A stretch of DNA of 64,000 nucleotides from an uncultured bacterium (GTDB lineage Bacteria; Verrucomicrobiota; Kiritimatiellia; CAIKKV01; CAIJXV01), in NCBI GenBank assembly GCA_903824675.1, contig CAIJXV010000061.1:54482-118481 (forward strand). The letters are read 5' to 3'. The number at the start of each line of letters is the position of its first letter. Positions within the stretch are counted from its first letter, which is position 1. The notes under the pieces were generated by a model. The model had not been told where the DNA came from, searched no databases, and saw only the letters and a program-made list of their open reading frames with translations. Below are positions 27,447 through 34,855 of the stretch, one piece after another. Both the position numbers and the translations under genes were made by a program.

Positions 27447-27518
27447 GGGGAAACTCAGGCTGAAGGGGCGTAGGCTTTAGGCCTCGCATTCCCTTGCATT
27501 TGGAGTAATGCGTCATCC

Positions 27519-27567
27519 TTAATTTCAGAGGTGGCGGGCGAGGTCCCTCTCGCCCGTTTGAAATTAA
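27519..27567. repeat. Two-stage hairpin element between convergent genes
   Basis: TTAATTTCA (27519-27527) pairs exactly with TGAAATTAA (27559-27567). Inside it, CGGGCGAG (27535-27542) pairs with CTCGCCCG (27549-27556) around a 6-nt loop. It lies between the ends of two convergent genes and could stop transcription from both sides or be a dispersed element. The remainder of the gap from 27447 to 27682 shows no gene. Confidence 0.55.
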
Positions 27568-27682
27568 TGGACAACACGAAGGTCGTCCGGATGAGATGAT
27601 GCGCGGTGTCACCCGCGCCGAAGATGGGAACCGGCCCGCGTGGCAACGGATCCTCCCTCGTTGGGGAAAACAGGCTTTGTTA

Positions 27683-29710
27683 TCAGCCATTTTTCGTGAG
27701 ATCCATGCCATCCGTGGTAATTTCGTATCGTTTATCAGCGGGGATTACGGCCGCCCACGTTTTGAACTGCTTCCGGCCAACCTCCACCGGAACTTCCGCC
27801 GGATTAAAAACAACCTGGAAAGTCCGGCCATTGAGCGAAACCTCAAACGCGCCCGCCTGCCCTGAATGATCACCCTGAACCGGCAGTGAGCGCAGGGAAA
27901 CGTCGGGGACCCGTCCATTAAATGGCACCATTAAGGTGGCAAACACGATCGGCCGGGCATCGCCGACATCGCGCCATTGGGATAGTCGCAGGTGATGCCG
28001 TTCGTGCTGATAGGCGGGCGTGCGCTCCGCCTGGGCGCCATAATCGCGGCGATCGTAATCGATGCCGGTTGCGATCCTTCGAATCTGATCGGGCTGGGCG
28101 GAAACCACCAAACAACTGGGGCGACCTGCCAACCGCCACACCCCGGGGCGCAGGTTTTTAAAGGGTCGAACCCCGTGCAGGCAGTTGGTGGCCTGGAAAA
28201 TATATTCCTTGGAGGTCACCACATCATACATCAACCACGCGTCGGGTTTCAGGAAGGCTATCTGCCGTTGAATCCGGGCGCAGCCATACGCCTCGTGCCA
28301 GGCGCTGAATAAATCGATCCGGTCCGTGCTCACCCAGCGCACGTCGCGCCCCTGATGGGCCTTCCGGTCCATGTCGAGATGATCGAGCACAATCTGGTTG
28401 TGTGATTCGGCGGAGCGAAATCGCGGATTGAGCGGATGGTCATAACTGCCGAAGCGGCCGACCTCCTCAATCAGCGGCTGACCATAGCGCCAAAGGGTGA
28501 AATCCAGCAGATCTTGATGGGTGTGTCCGCCTCCCCATCCGCCAAAGTTTATACTCATGAAGGGCGCCTCGGGCTCCGCGCCATAGCGCATGAAGGCGTA
28601 CCCGCTGGGCCGCAGGATATTCGAGCGCGCCCGGTCGACCCCCAAAACACCCGACTGGCGTTTCAAATCCGGGAACCACTCCAGGGCCTGATCGATGATC
28701 CCCTGGGCGTGGGAGATATCGCCATCGCCATAGTTCAGCATCATCAAGCCGGGCGCCGTCGATTCCGCAAACCAGCGGTAACCGCGCTTTAAAAAAAGGC
28801 TCCAACGGGCACGGCGGGGACCGGTCAGGAAGCCATGCCGGATAGCGCTCTGATAATAACCAGCCATCCCATTCAACGACATAATCCCATATCCCCAACA
28901 GCGCTCACCATGCCCTCCGTCCGCGAAAAAGTCCTTTTGCGCGTGTTCGGTGATGATCTCCTCGCCCCGCCGACGCCAGGCGGCGGCTTCGCGGAACTCC
29001 GCAAAGGCGGCGCCGATCCCATACAACGCCTGGCACCCGACGATCTGCCAGTTGCCGGCACGGTACCCGTTCTTTTGCAAGCGATACAAACTGCGGGCAA
29101 ACCCCAACAGAAGTTTCAAAATCGCTTCGCGGGCATCGGTGTCGAGCGCAGGATCTCCCGCCATCAACGCATAGGCCGGCAGGATGAGATTGGCCTTCGA
29201 CCATGCGCCCAGTTCGTAATAGACCGGATGCAAATAGGGAATCCGTCGGATAATCCGGGTGCGTTGCTCGTAGTATTGATTGATGATCTCGATAAATCCG
29301 TCCCGGTATTCCTCCTGACCGCCCAATGCATACTGGTGAAGGACCGGGATCAGCCATTGGAGATAATGGAACCCGTATTGGCCGGACTGCCCATAATCGG
29401 CGTTAAAATCGATGACCGGTCCAAATTGGCGTACCTCGGTATGCCACCCCTGGATTTCATGCCGCAAGACCCGGTCGGCCTCCAGCCGAACCTTTTCCAG
29501 GGCCGGTTTCTTGTGGACCGAGGCCACGAAGTCGGCGGCCTCGGACGCCAGCGAGCGGGCATGGTATTCCCCGAGCAATCGGTAGGCCCCCGCACGCCGC
29601 CCAGCCAGACCGGCCTCGATCGCAGACCGGGTATCGCCAATCTTGCGGATGGAAGACCAAAAATCCTGTTCGGTAATCGTTTCGATACGGTTTTTTGAAT
29701 AGGTATCCAT
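27683..29710 (-). CDS. Heparinase II/III- or alginate-lyase-like polysaccharide lyase
   Basis: About 675 residues with the (alpha/alpha) toroid plus beta-sandwich layout of heparinase II/III-type lyases. The helical half covers about 1-330 (YLHPVYYELGAWSKANLILP; NGYRAGNWQIVGCQALYGIG; GGHGERCWGYGIMSLNGMAGYY). The beta half contains FMSINFGGWGGGHTHQDLLD, with the HTHxD metal/catalytic segment near residue 415, and PRFRSAESHNQIVLDHLDM, with the family's TxxHNTxxxD-like motif. It would cleave uronic-acid-containing polysaccharide by beta-elimination. No signal peptide is seen; these enzymes are periplasmic or cytoplasmic exolyases. The ATG at 29710 is chosen over 29743. It diverges from accD. Confidence 0.75.
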   Translation of the reverse strand: MDTYSKNRIETITEQDFWSSIRKIGDTRSAIEAGLAGRRAGAYRLLGEYHARSLASEAADFVASVHKKPALEKVRLEADRVLRHEIQGWHTEVRQFGPVIDFNADYGQSGQYGFHYLQWLIPVLHQYALGGQEEYRDGFIEIINQYYEQRTRIIRRIPYLHPVYYELGAWSKANLILPAYALMAGDPALDTDAREAILKLLLGFARSLYRLQKNGYRAGNWQIVGCQALYGIGAAFAEFREAAAWRRRGEEIITEHAQKDFFADGGHGERCWGYGIMSLNGMAGYYQSAIRHGFLTGPRRARWSLFLKRGYRWFAESTAPGLMMLNYGDGDISHAQGIIDQALEWFPDLKRQSGVLGVDRARSNILRPSGYAFMRYGAEPEAPFMSINFGGWGGGHTHQDLLDFTLWRYGQPLIEEVGRFGSYDHPLNPRFRSAESHNQIVLDHLDMDRKAHQGRDVRWVSTDRIDLFSAWHEAYGCARIQRQIAFLKPDAWLMYDVVTSKEYIFQATNCLHGVRPFKNLRPGVWRLAGRPSCLVVSAQPDQIRRIATGIDYDRRDYGAQAERTPAYQHERHHLRLSQWRDVGDARPIVFATLMVPFNGRVPDVSLRSLPVQGDHSGQAGAFEVSLNGRTFQVVFNPAEVPVEVGRKQFKTWAAVIPADKRYEITTDGMDLTKNG

Positions 29711-29806
29711 GGAAAAAATTGTACCTGACCCGGCAACCAACACAAGCCGGATATTTATATGCCCCCACCTGACTTATCACGTCACAGACACGTCTATCAT
29801 CTTACG

Positions 29807-29826
29807 ATGTGACCAATCGGTCACAT
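29807..29826. promoter_or_regulatory. Perfect palindrome upstream of accD, candidate operator
   Basis: ATGTGACC and GGTCACAT are exact mirror images around AATC. The TGACCNNNNGGTCA core is like operators of TetR-family regulators. It contains TGTGA...TCACA, but with 8 rather than 6 intervening bases, so a CRP site is less likely. It lies about 160 bp before accD in an A/T-rich region that should hold the promoter. The regulator is unknown. Confidence 0.5.
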
Positions 29827-29983
29827 ACTTATCTATATGCAATTAGACATCTTATGTAAAATTAAACGAGTAATAATTCGACTCCCGAAAAATGCGCTTG
29901 ATGATTGAACCGTCACGTGATAGTAATTTCGGCTACTTCGCACAAGGGAAGCCCGCATCAACGCATAACAATCGGAATCCAAT

Positions 29984-30820
29984 ATGGGTTGGTTTACAAA
30001 AAAACAGGCGCCGGCCGCTTCGGTTGAACAGCCTAAACAGGATATCTGGACCCAGTGTCCGGCCTGTAAGGCCCATGTTTCAAAAGAAGAATGGGACAAG
30101 ACCTTTAAAGTCTGCCCCCGGTGCAATTTTCACGAAAGAATCACGGCCCGGGAACGGGTCGACCTGCTGATCGACCCCAAAACCTTCACGGAACTATACC
30201 CCAAGATCAAGCCTTCCGATCCGCTGGGGTTCGTGGACGGGAAAGGTCGCTATGCGGACAAAATTGAGGAAGCCCGCCAAAAAACCGGGATGAACGAATC
30301 GGTCCTGACCGGTTACGGCCGGATGAACCGGATCAAAGTGGCCCTCGCGGTGATGGATTTCCGGTTTCTGGGGGGGAGCCTGGCCGGTAGTACCGGCGAA
30401 AAGATCCTGTTAACCTCCACCTACGCGCTGAAACATCGATTGCCCTACATCATTGTATCCGCCTCGGGCGGGGCACGGATGCACGAGGGGATCATCTCCC
30501 TGATGCAGATGGCCAAAACCTGTGCGGGAATCGCCCGGCTTCAGGAAGCCAATATTCCGTTCATTTCCATCCTCACCGACCCCACGACGGGCGGCGTTTC
30601 CGCCAGCTTCGCCATGGTCGGCGATATTCACATCGCGGAACCCGGCGCCCTCATCGGATTCGCCGGACGGCGCGTGATCGAGGAAACGATCAAACAAAAA
30701 CTGCCCGACGACTTCCAGAAGGCCGAATACCTGCTGGATCATGGGTTTATTGACCTGATCGTTCGGCGGGATCAAATGAAGAACACGATTGCCTCCCTGC
30801 TCAAGTACTACCGACGATAA
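29984..30820 (+). CDS. accD: Acetyl-CoA carboxylase carboxyltransferase subunit beta
   Basis: 278 residues, normal for AccD. An N-terminal zinc ribbon is complete: CPACKAHV and KVCPRCNFHER supply the four cysteines at about residues 25-47. The crotonase-like domain shows GFVDGKGRYADKI, VAVMDFRFLGGSLAGSTGEK, IVSASGGARMHEG and LIGFAGRRVIEETI, all diagnostic. With AccA it moves the carboxyl group from biotin to acetyl-CoA, making malonyl-CoA for fatty-acid synthesis in the cytoplasm. It is first of three genes on the same strand (accD-accA-carboxyltransferase/BCCP). The ribosome site is weak (GGAA). A palindromic candidate operator lies upstream. Confidence 0.97.
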   Translation: MGWFTKKQAPAASVEQPKQDIWTQCPACKAHVSKEEWDKTFKVCPRCNFHERITARERVDLLIDPKTFTELYPKIKPSDPLGFVDGKGRYADKIEEARQKTGMNESVLTGYGRMNRIKVALAVMDFRFLGGSLAGSTGEKILLTSTYALKHRLPYIIVSASGGARMHEGIISLMQMAKTCAGIARLQEANIPFISILTDPTTGGVSASFAMVGDIHIAEPGALIGFAGRRVIEETIKQKLPDDFQKAEYLLDHGFIDLIVRRDQMKNTIASLLKYYRR

Positions 30821-30864
30821 GGCAACAACGCGCCCTTCCCAACACCCTACAAAGAGTGGATTCT

Positions 30865-31800
30865 ATGAATTTGGAATTCGAAAAAGCGATTACGGAACTG
30901 GACGAAAAAATCGCGGCCCTGCCCACCCAAGACCGGACTCCCGCGCAGGCCGCTGACTTTGAAAAACTCCAAAAGGCCCGCGAAACCGGTCTCAAGGAGC
31001 TCTATTCCACCCTGACCCCCTGGCAAACGGTGCAGGTCGCCCGTCATCCCGAACGCCCGCTTATCCAGGATTTCATCGCCGGCCTTTTCTCTGAATTCAT
31101 CGAATTGCACGGAGACCGCCTTTTCGGCGACGATCATGCCATCGTCGGCGGCTTTGCCACCTTGGATGCGTGGCGGGTCATGGTCATCGGCCATCAAAAG
31201 GGCCGGGGCATCGACGATAACCTCAAATTCAATTTCGGTATGGCCCGCCCCGAAGGGTACCGGAAAGCCATGCGGTTGATGCACATGGCCGAAAAATTCC
31301 GGGTCCCCGTCGTCTGTTTCATCGATACGCCCGGCGCCTATCCCGGCGCGGACGCCGAAGAACGAGGGCAGGCTGAGGCCATTGCCCGTAACCTCATGGA
31401 AATGTCGGCGCTCAAAACCCCGATCATCGTGGTTGTCACCGGTGAAGGCGGAAGTGGCGGCGCCTTGGGAATCGGCGTCGGCGATGTCCTGCTCATGTTG
31501 TCCAATGCCGTCTATTCAGTGATTTCACCCGAAGGCTGCGCCTCGATCCTCTGGCGCGACGGAACCAAGGCGCCCGAGGCCGCAACCGCCCTCAAAATCA
31601 CCGCCCAGGCCCTCTTGAAACTTAAGGTGGTCGACGAAATCATTGCGGAACCGGTCGGCGGCGCGCACCGGGATCCCCAGACCGCCATTGCCACCCTGCG
31701 GAAGTCGTTGATCCGCAACCTTGACCGGCTGACTCATACGTCCACTGGCAAACTGTTGAACCGACGGTTTGAAAAATACGCCCGTATCGGCAGTTATTGA
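30865..31800 (+). CDS. accA: Acetyl-CoA carboxylase carboxyltransferase subunit alpha
   Basis: About 311 residues, normal for AccA. The N-terminal helical region (LDEKIAALPTQDRTPAQAAD) is followed by WQTVQVARHPERPLIQDFI, FIELHGDRLFGDDHAIVGG, VMVIGHQKGRG, RLMHMAEKFRVPVVCFIDT, GAYPGADAEERGQAEAIARN and VVTGEGGSGGALGIGVGD. These are family signatures, with the Gly-Gly oxyanion segments present. It forms an alpha2beta2 complex with AccD. A GTG at 30856 is in frame; I prefer the ATG at 30865. The next gene starts 29 bp later, so translation is likely coordinated. Confidence 0.97.
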   Translation: MNLEFEKAITELDEKIAALPTQDRTPAQAADFEKLQKARETGLKELYSTLTPWQTVQVARHPERPLIQDFIAGLFSEFIELHGDRLFGDDHAIVGGFATLDAWRVMVIGHQKGRGIDDNLKFNFGMARPEGYRKAMRLMHMAEKFRVPVVCFIDTPGAYPGADAEERGQAEAIARNLMEMSALKTPIIVVVTGEGGSGGALGIGVGDVLLMLSNAVYSVISPEGCASILWRDGTKAPEAATALKITAQALLKLKVVDEIIAEPVGGAHRDPQTAIATLRKSLIRNLDRLTHTSTGKLLNRRFEKYARIGSY

Positions 31801-31829
31801 GTTCTCACCCTTAAACTGGAGATAAAAAC

Positions 31830-33806
31830 ATGGCTCGTCCGCGCAAAACCCAAACCGACGTCTCCCCGACCCCCGCACCCGCCGCAACGACCCGAATTCC
31901 CCTGCGGATCACCGATACCACTCTGCGCGATGCCCATCAGTCGCTTTGGGCCACCCGCATGCGGACCTCGGATATCCTCAAGATCATCGATACCATCGAT
32001 TCCGTCGGCTATTATTCGCTGGAAGTCTGGGGCGGCGCCACGTTTGACGTCTGCCTGCGTTTTCTTCGCGAAAACCCGTGGGAACGTCTGCGCCAGATCA
32101 AGGCCCGCGCCAAAAAAACCCCGCTCCAGATGTTGCTCCGCGGCCAGAACATCCTCGGTTATAAGAATTATCCCGATGATGTACTCGAACATTTCGTCTC
32201 GCTTGCCGTCAAAAACGGCGTCGATATCTTCCGGATTTTTGACGCGCTGAACGATACCCGCAATCTGGAACATGCCATCAAGACCGTCAAGCGCTACGGC
32301 GGCCATGCCCAAGGCACCATCTGCTACACGGTCAGCCCGGTCCATACCGTTGAAAACTTTGTCCAAAATGCCCGCGAACAGGTGGCCATGGGCATCGATT
32401 CGCTCTGTATCAAGGACATGGCCGGCATCCTCTCGCCCCTCTCCGCCGAAAAACTCGTTTCCGCCCTGGTCAAGGAAATCCACGTTCCCATCCAAGTCCA
32501 CTCCCACACGACCAGCGGTATGGCCACCGCCAGCTATGTCGACAGCGTCAAGGCTGGCGCCGGTGCCATCGACTGCGCAATCTCGTCCATGGCGGGCTTC
32601 TCGTCCCAGCCGCCGGTCGAGACCATGATCGCCATCTTCGCCGAAACCGATTACAACGCCAATCTCGACCAGGATGCCCTGCGCAAGATTTGCAAGTACT
32701 TCATAGAACTCGCCCCCAGCCGCAGACCCGATGACGGCTCGACCCAGAATATCATCGACCCCGAAGTGCTCCTGCATCACATCCCGGGCGGAATGATCTC
32801 CAACCTGCGCTCCCAGCTTCAACAGCAGAACGCCCTCGACAAGCTCGATCAGGTTTTTGAAGAGCTCCCCCGCGTCCGGGCCGACCTGGGATATCCCCCC
32901 CTCGTCACCCCCACCAGCCAGATCATCGGCATTCAGGCGGTCATGAATGTACTCGCCGGCAAACGCTATGAACTGGTCCCCCAGGAAATCAAGGAATATG
33001 TCCGGGGCCAATACGGCCGTTCTCCGGCTCCGATCAACCCCGCCGTCAAAAAGGCCATCCTCGGAGCCGACAAGGAAATCACCTGCCGCCCGGCCGACCT
33101 GATGCAACCCATGTTGCCCAATGCGACGGAAGGGATTGATCCTGCCCTGATTCACAATGAGGAAGACATCATCTCTTATTGCCTCTTCCCCCAGCCGGCC
33201 CTCGATTTCTTCAAATGGCGTCATCTGCCGCCGGAAGAACGCCCGCCGTCACCGGCCGCCTTGGAACGCAAAAAACAGGATGTTGAACCGAAGGAAGAGG
33301 AAAAACCGGCCCCTCCGCCCCGCGCTTTCCTGGCCCCCAGTGATTATGAAGCGCTCCACGAACTGCTCAATCGCGTCCATGATCTCAAGCTGAACGAATT
33401 GACCATTCGCCGGGACGACTTAGCCCTGACCTTGAAAGCCGATGGAGTCGCGACGGATTCCACTCCCACCGCACCCGCCAAATCTGCGACAACCGCGTCG
33501 GCCAAGCCTGCCCCGAAAGCGGCGCACGCTCCGAAAGCCGCGGCCGCCGCCCCGGCGGTCGATGCAGCCCTGACGATCAAGGCGCCCCTCGGCGGGAACT
33601 TCTATACGTCCAGCGGCCCTGGAAAGCCCGCGTTCGTCAAGGTCGGCGATATCGTCAAGGCCGGCCAACCGGTGTGTATCGTCGAAGCGATGAAACTCTT
33701 CAATGAGATCAAGGCGCCCTGCGATGGCAAAATCACCGGGATCCTCGTCGAACACGGCAAGCCGGTCAAAAAAGACGATCCCATGATCTCGTACGAGAAA
33801 GCCTGA
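31830..33806 (+). CDS. Pyruvate/oxaloacetate carboxyltransferase fused to an AccB-like biotin carrier module
   Basis: 658 residues in two parts. Residues 20-480 are the carboxyltransferase of pyruvate carboxylase B/oxaloacetate decarboxylase alpha: LRITDTTLRDAHQSLWATRM (metal Asp), SLEVWGGATFDVC, SLCIKDMAGIL (carbamylated Lys) and VHSHTTSGMA (metal His pair). Residues 500-540 resemble the helical N-terminal part of AccB (LHELLNRVHDLKLNELTIRR). An Ala/Pro linker follows, then a biotinyl domain with VEAMKLFNEIKAP; biotin-Lys is near 622. The AccB-like thumbless biotinyl domain differs from the usual OadA tail. No biotin carboxylase gene is in the window. GGAG precedes the ATG. A terminator follows the stop codon. 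It may replace AccB for AccAD, or serve as OadA in sodium-pumping decarboxylation, though the OadB/G partners are not visible. Confidence 0.88.
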   Translation: MARPRKTQTDVSPTPAPAATTRIPLRITDTTLRDAHQSLWATRMRTSDILKIIDTIDSVGYYSLEVWGGATFDVCLRFLRENPWERLRQIKARAKKTPLQMLLRGQNILGYKNYPDDVLEHFVSLAVKNGVDIFRIFDALNDTRNLEHAIKTVKRYGGHAQGTICYTVSPVHTVENFVQNAREQVAMGIDSLCIKDMAGILSPLSAEKLVSALVKEIHVPIQVHSHTTSGMATASYVDSVKAGAGAIDCAISSMAGFSSQPPVETMIAIFAETDYNANLDQDALRKICKYFIELAPSRRPDDGSTQNIIDPEVLLHHIPGGMISNLRSQLQQQNALDKLDQVFEELPRVRADLGYPPLVTPTSQIIGIQAVMNVLAGKRYELVPQEIKEYVRGQYGRSPAPINPAVKKAILGADKEITCRPADLMQPMLPNATEGIDPALIHNEEDIISYCLFPQPALDFFKWRHLPPEERPPSPAALERKKQDVEPKEEEKPAPPPRAFLAPSDYEALHELLNRVHDLKLNELTIRRDDLALTLKADGVATDSTPTAPAKSATTASAKPAPKAAHAPKAAAAAPAVDAALTIKAPLGGNFYTSSGPGKPAFVKVGDIVKAGQPVCIVEAMKLFNEIKAPCDGKITGILVEHGKPVKKDDPMISYEKA

Positions 33807-33825
33807 CGCCCGTTCTGCTCACACC

Positions 33826-33857
33826 AGCCGGCGTCGGGTTTCCGCCGCCGGCTTTTC
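33826..33857 (+). terminator. Rho-independent terminator of the acc operon
   Basis: AGCCGGCG (33826-33833) pairs with CGCCGGCT (33846-33853) and is followed by a run of T. It lies about 20 bp after the last gene of the operon and directly before tRNA-Arg. Confidence 0.8.
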
Positions 33858-33868
33858 TATCTCCCGCA

Positions 33869-33945
33869 GCACCCGTAGCTCAATTGGACAGAGCTTCTGA
33901 CTTCGGATCAGAAGGTTACAGGTTCGAGCCCTGTCGGGTGCGCCA
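33869..33945 (+). tRNA. tRNA-Arg (TCG)
   Basis: A full cloverleaf: acceptor GCACCCG/CGGGTGC, D arm with GCTC...GAGC, anticodon stem TCTGA/TCAGA around CTTCGGA (anticodon TCG, reading CGA), and T arm ACAGG-TTCGAGC-CCTGT. The CCA end is encoded (33943-33945). No variable-arm anomaly. Confidence 0.95.
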
Positions 33946-33998
33946 CGTAGCAGAGCCGTGCTGTGTGCTTCGCTCTACTGCACGGCACGCTACGTGGC
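33942..33998. repeat. Long hairpin starting inside the tRNA-Arg 3' end
   Basis: GCCACGTAGC (33942-33951) pairs exactly with GCTACGTGGC (33989-33998). GCCGTGC (33955-33961) pairs with GCACGGC (33980-33986). The outer arm begins at the discriminator base and CCA of the tRNA. It could be a transcript end for the tRNA or a palindromic element inserted at it. Confidence 0.5.
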
Positions 33999-34023
33999 AG
34001 GCCTGTAGTGTGTTCAGTTCCGG

Positions 34024-34051
34024 GTTCGTAGTAGCGCCGTAAGAGGCGCGT
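34024..34051. repeat. Second copy of the GTTCGTAGTAGCGCC repeat
   Basis: GTTCGTAGTAGCGCC, a 5-base variable part and AGGCGCGT match the right half of the element at 1493-1560. Only this arm is obvious here. Confidence 0.5.
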
Positions 34052-34088
34052 GCGGTTCGCCCCTTAGCCTGGCTACCCTTCCCCTCTT

Positions 34089-34160
34089 ATCTCAATTCTG
34101 GCTTCTAATTTCTGGTTTCTGACTCTTACTCTTCATCCTTCTGCTCTCTGCTTCCCCAAA
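34089..34160. repeat. Degenerate heptamer tract (TTCTGGC-like units)
   Basis: The + strand is nearly pure pyrimidine in blocks of seven: TTCTGGC, TTCTAAT, TTCTGGT, TTCTGAC, TCTTACT, CTTCATC, CTTCTGC, TCTCTGC. The minus strand is therefore purine-rich. No gene lies here. It follows the end of the minus-strand metalloprotease gene. Confidence 0.5.
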
Positions 34161-34180
34161 AACCAACAACTTAGCACCCT

Positions 34181-34783
34181 TTACCTAACATCTCTCCCAC
34201 CCCACCCCCGGCGGGCGCTCAGAATCTGATGCGCCAGGCAGGCGATGCCAATGAGCAGGGCCAGGACCATGACCATCCGGCCGGTCCAGAGAAATGCCGC
34301 CGCTATCCCTTGATCGCTCGTCAGGAGATTCAACTGACCCAAAATGAACTCCCAGTCGTGACCCTCCGCTTCCGCACCTGTATACCCGGTTATCAAGGGC
34401 AGGCGCAATGCCCGTGCATCCGCTATGTACGGAGCGCAATCGGCGGAGCTCTGTCCCACCCACCACAGGCAGATGCTCGCATCAAAAAGACTCCGGTTCT
34501 TGATTCCGAAAGCCAGAACCAATGCCAACGGCATAGCCAACTGACCGATCGTGCCGCCAAGCGCATGCAGCAAGGGAGGTGCCCAAAACAGCAACGCATG
34601 CCCCGCCTCGTGAAAGATGAGGTCCACGGGATGCATCGGCCCGGGGTTCAGGCCCAACCAGTAGAGGCTCACGGGGTGCAGGTATCGAATACTCATGAAC
34701 CCGGTCAAAAGCAGAGCCATAAACCGGAAAATGAACTGCGGCTTCAGGACCGCTTCCCGCCATTCGTTAGTTAAAGGTTCCAT
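34181..34783 (-). CDS. Membrane zinc metalloprotease-like protein with HEAGH motif
   Basis: A 200-residue membrane protein with about four hydrophobic segments. FHEAGHALLFW near residue 58 is an HExxH zinc motif. LGGTIGQLAMPL and SICLWWVGQSSADCAPYIAD follow; the latter two are constant features of a family of uncharacterised M50-like membrane proteins, and HDWEFILGQLNLL lies near residue 145. The third zinc ligand may be the Asp of YIADAR or HDW. It would sit in the inner membrane. Substrate unknown. It is downstream of and on the same strand as the phosphoesterase gene, 72 bp apart. Confidence 0.7.
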   Translation of the reverse strand: MEPLTNEWREAVLKPQFIFRFMALLLTGFMSIRYLHPVSLYWLGLNPGPMHPVDLIFHEAGHALLFWAPPLLHALGGTIGQLAMPLALVLAFGIKNRSLFDASICLWWVGQSSADCAPYIADARALRLPLITGYTGAEAEGHDWEFILGQLNLLTSDQGIAAAFLWTGRMVMVLALLIGIACLAHQILSARRGWGGRDVR

Positions 34784-34855
34784 CTCGATTCTTTTTCAAC
34801 CGCCGTGGGCAACCGACTCTTCACGTGGAATTTGCGGGAGACCCCATCAGAACGG

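Noticed and set aside
29807..29826. CRP/FNR-type binding site reading of the accD palindrome
   Set aside because: The TGTGA and TCACA halves are separated by 8 bases, not 6, so the spacing does not fit a normal CRP site. A TetR-like operator fits better.
31794..33224. 476-codon minus-strand frame opposite the carboxyltransferase-AccB gene
   Set aside because: It is a mirror frame of a clearly coding gene, rich in low-complexity Gly/Asp segments, without any family motif.
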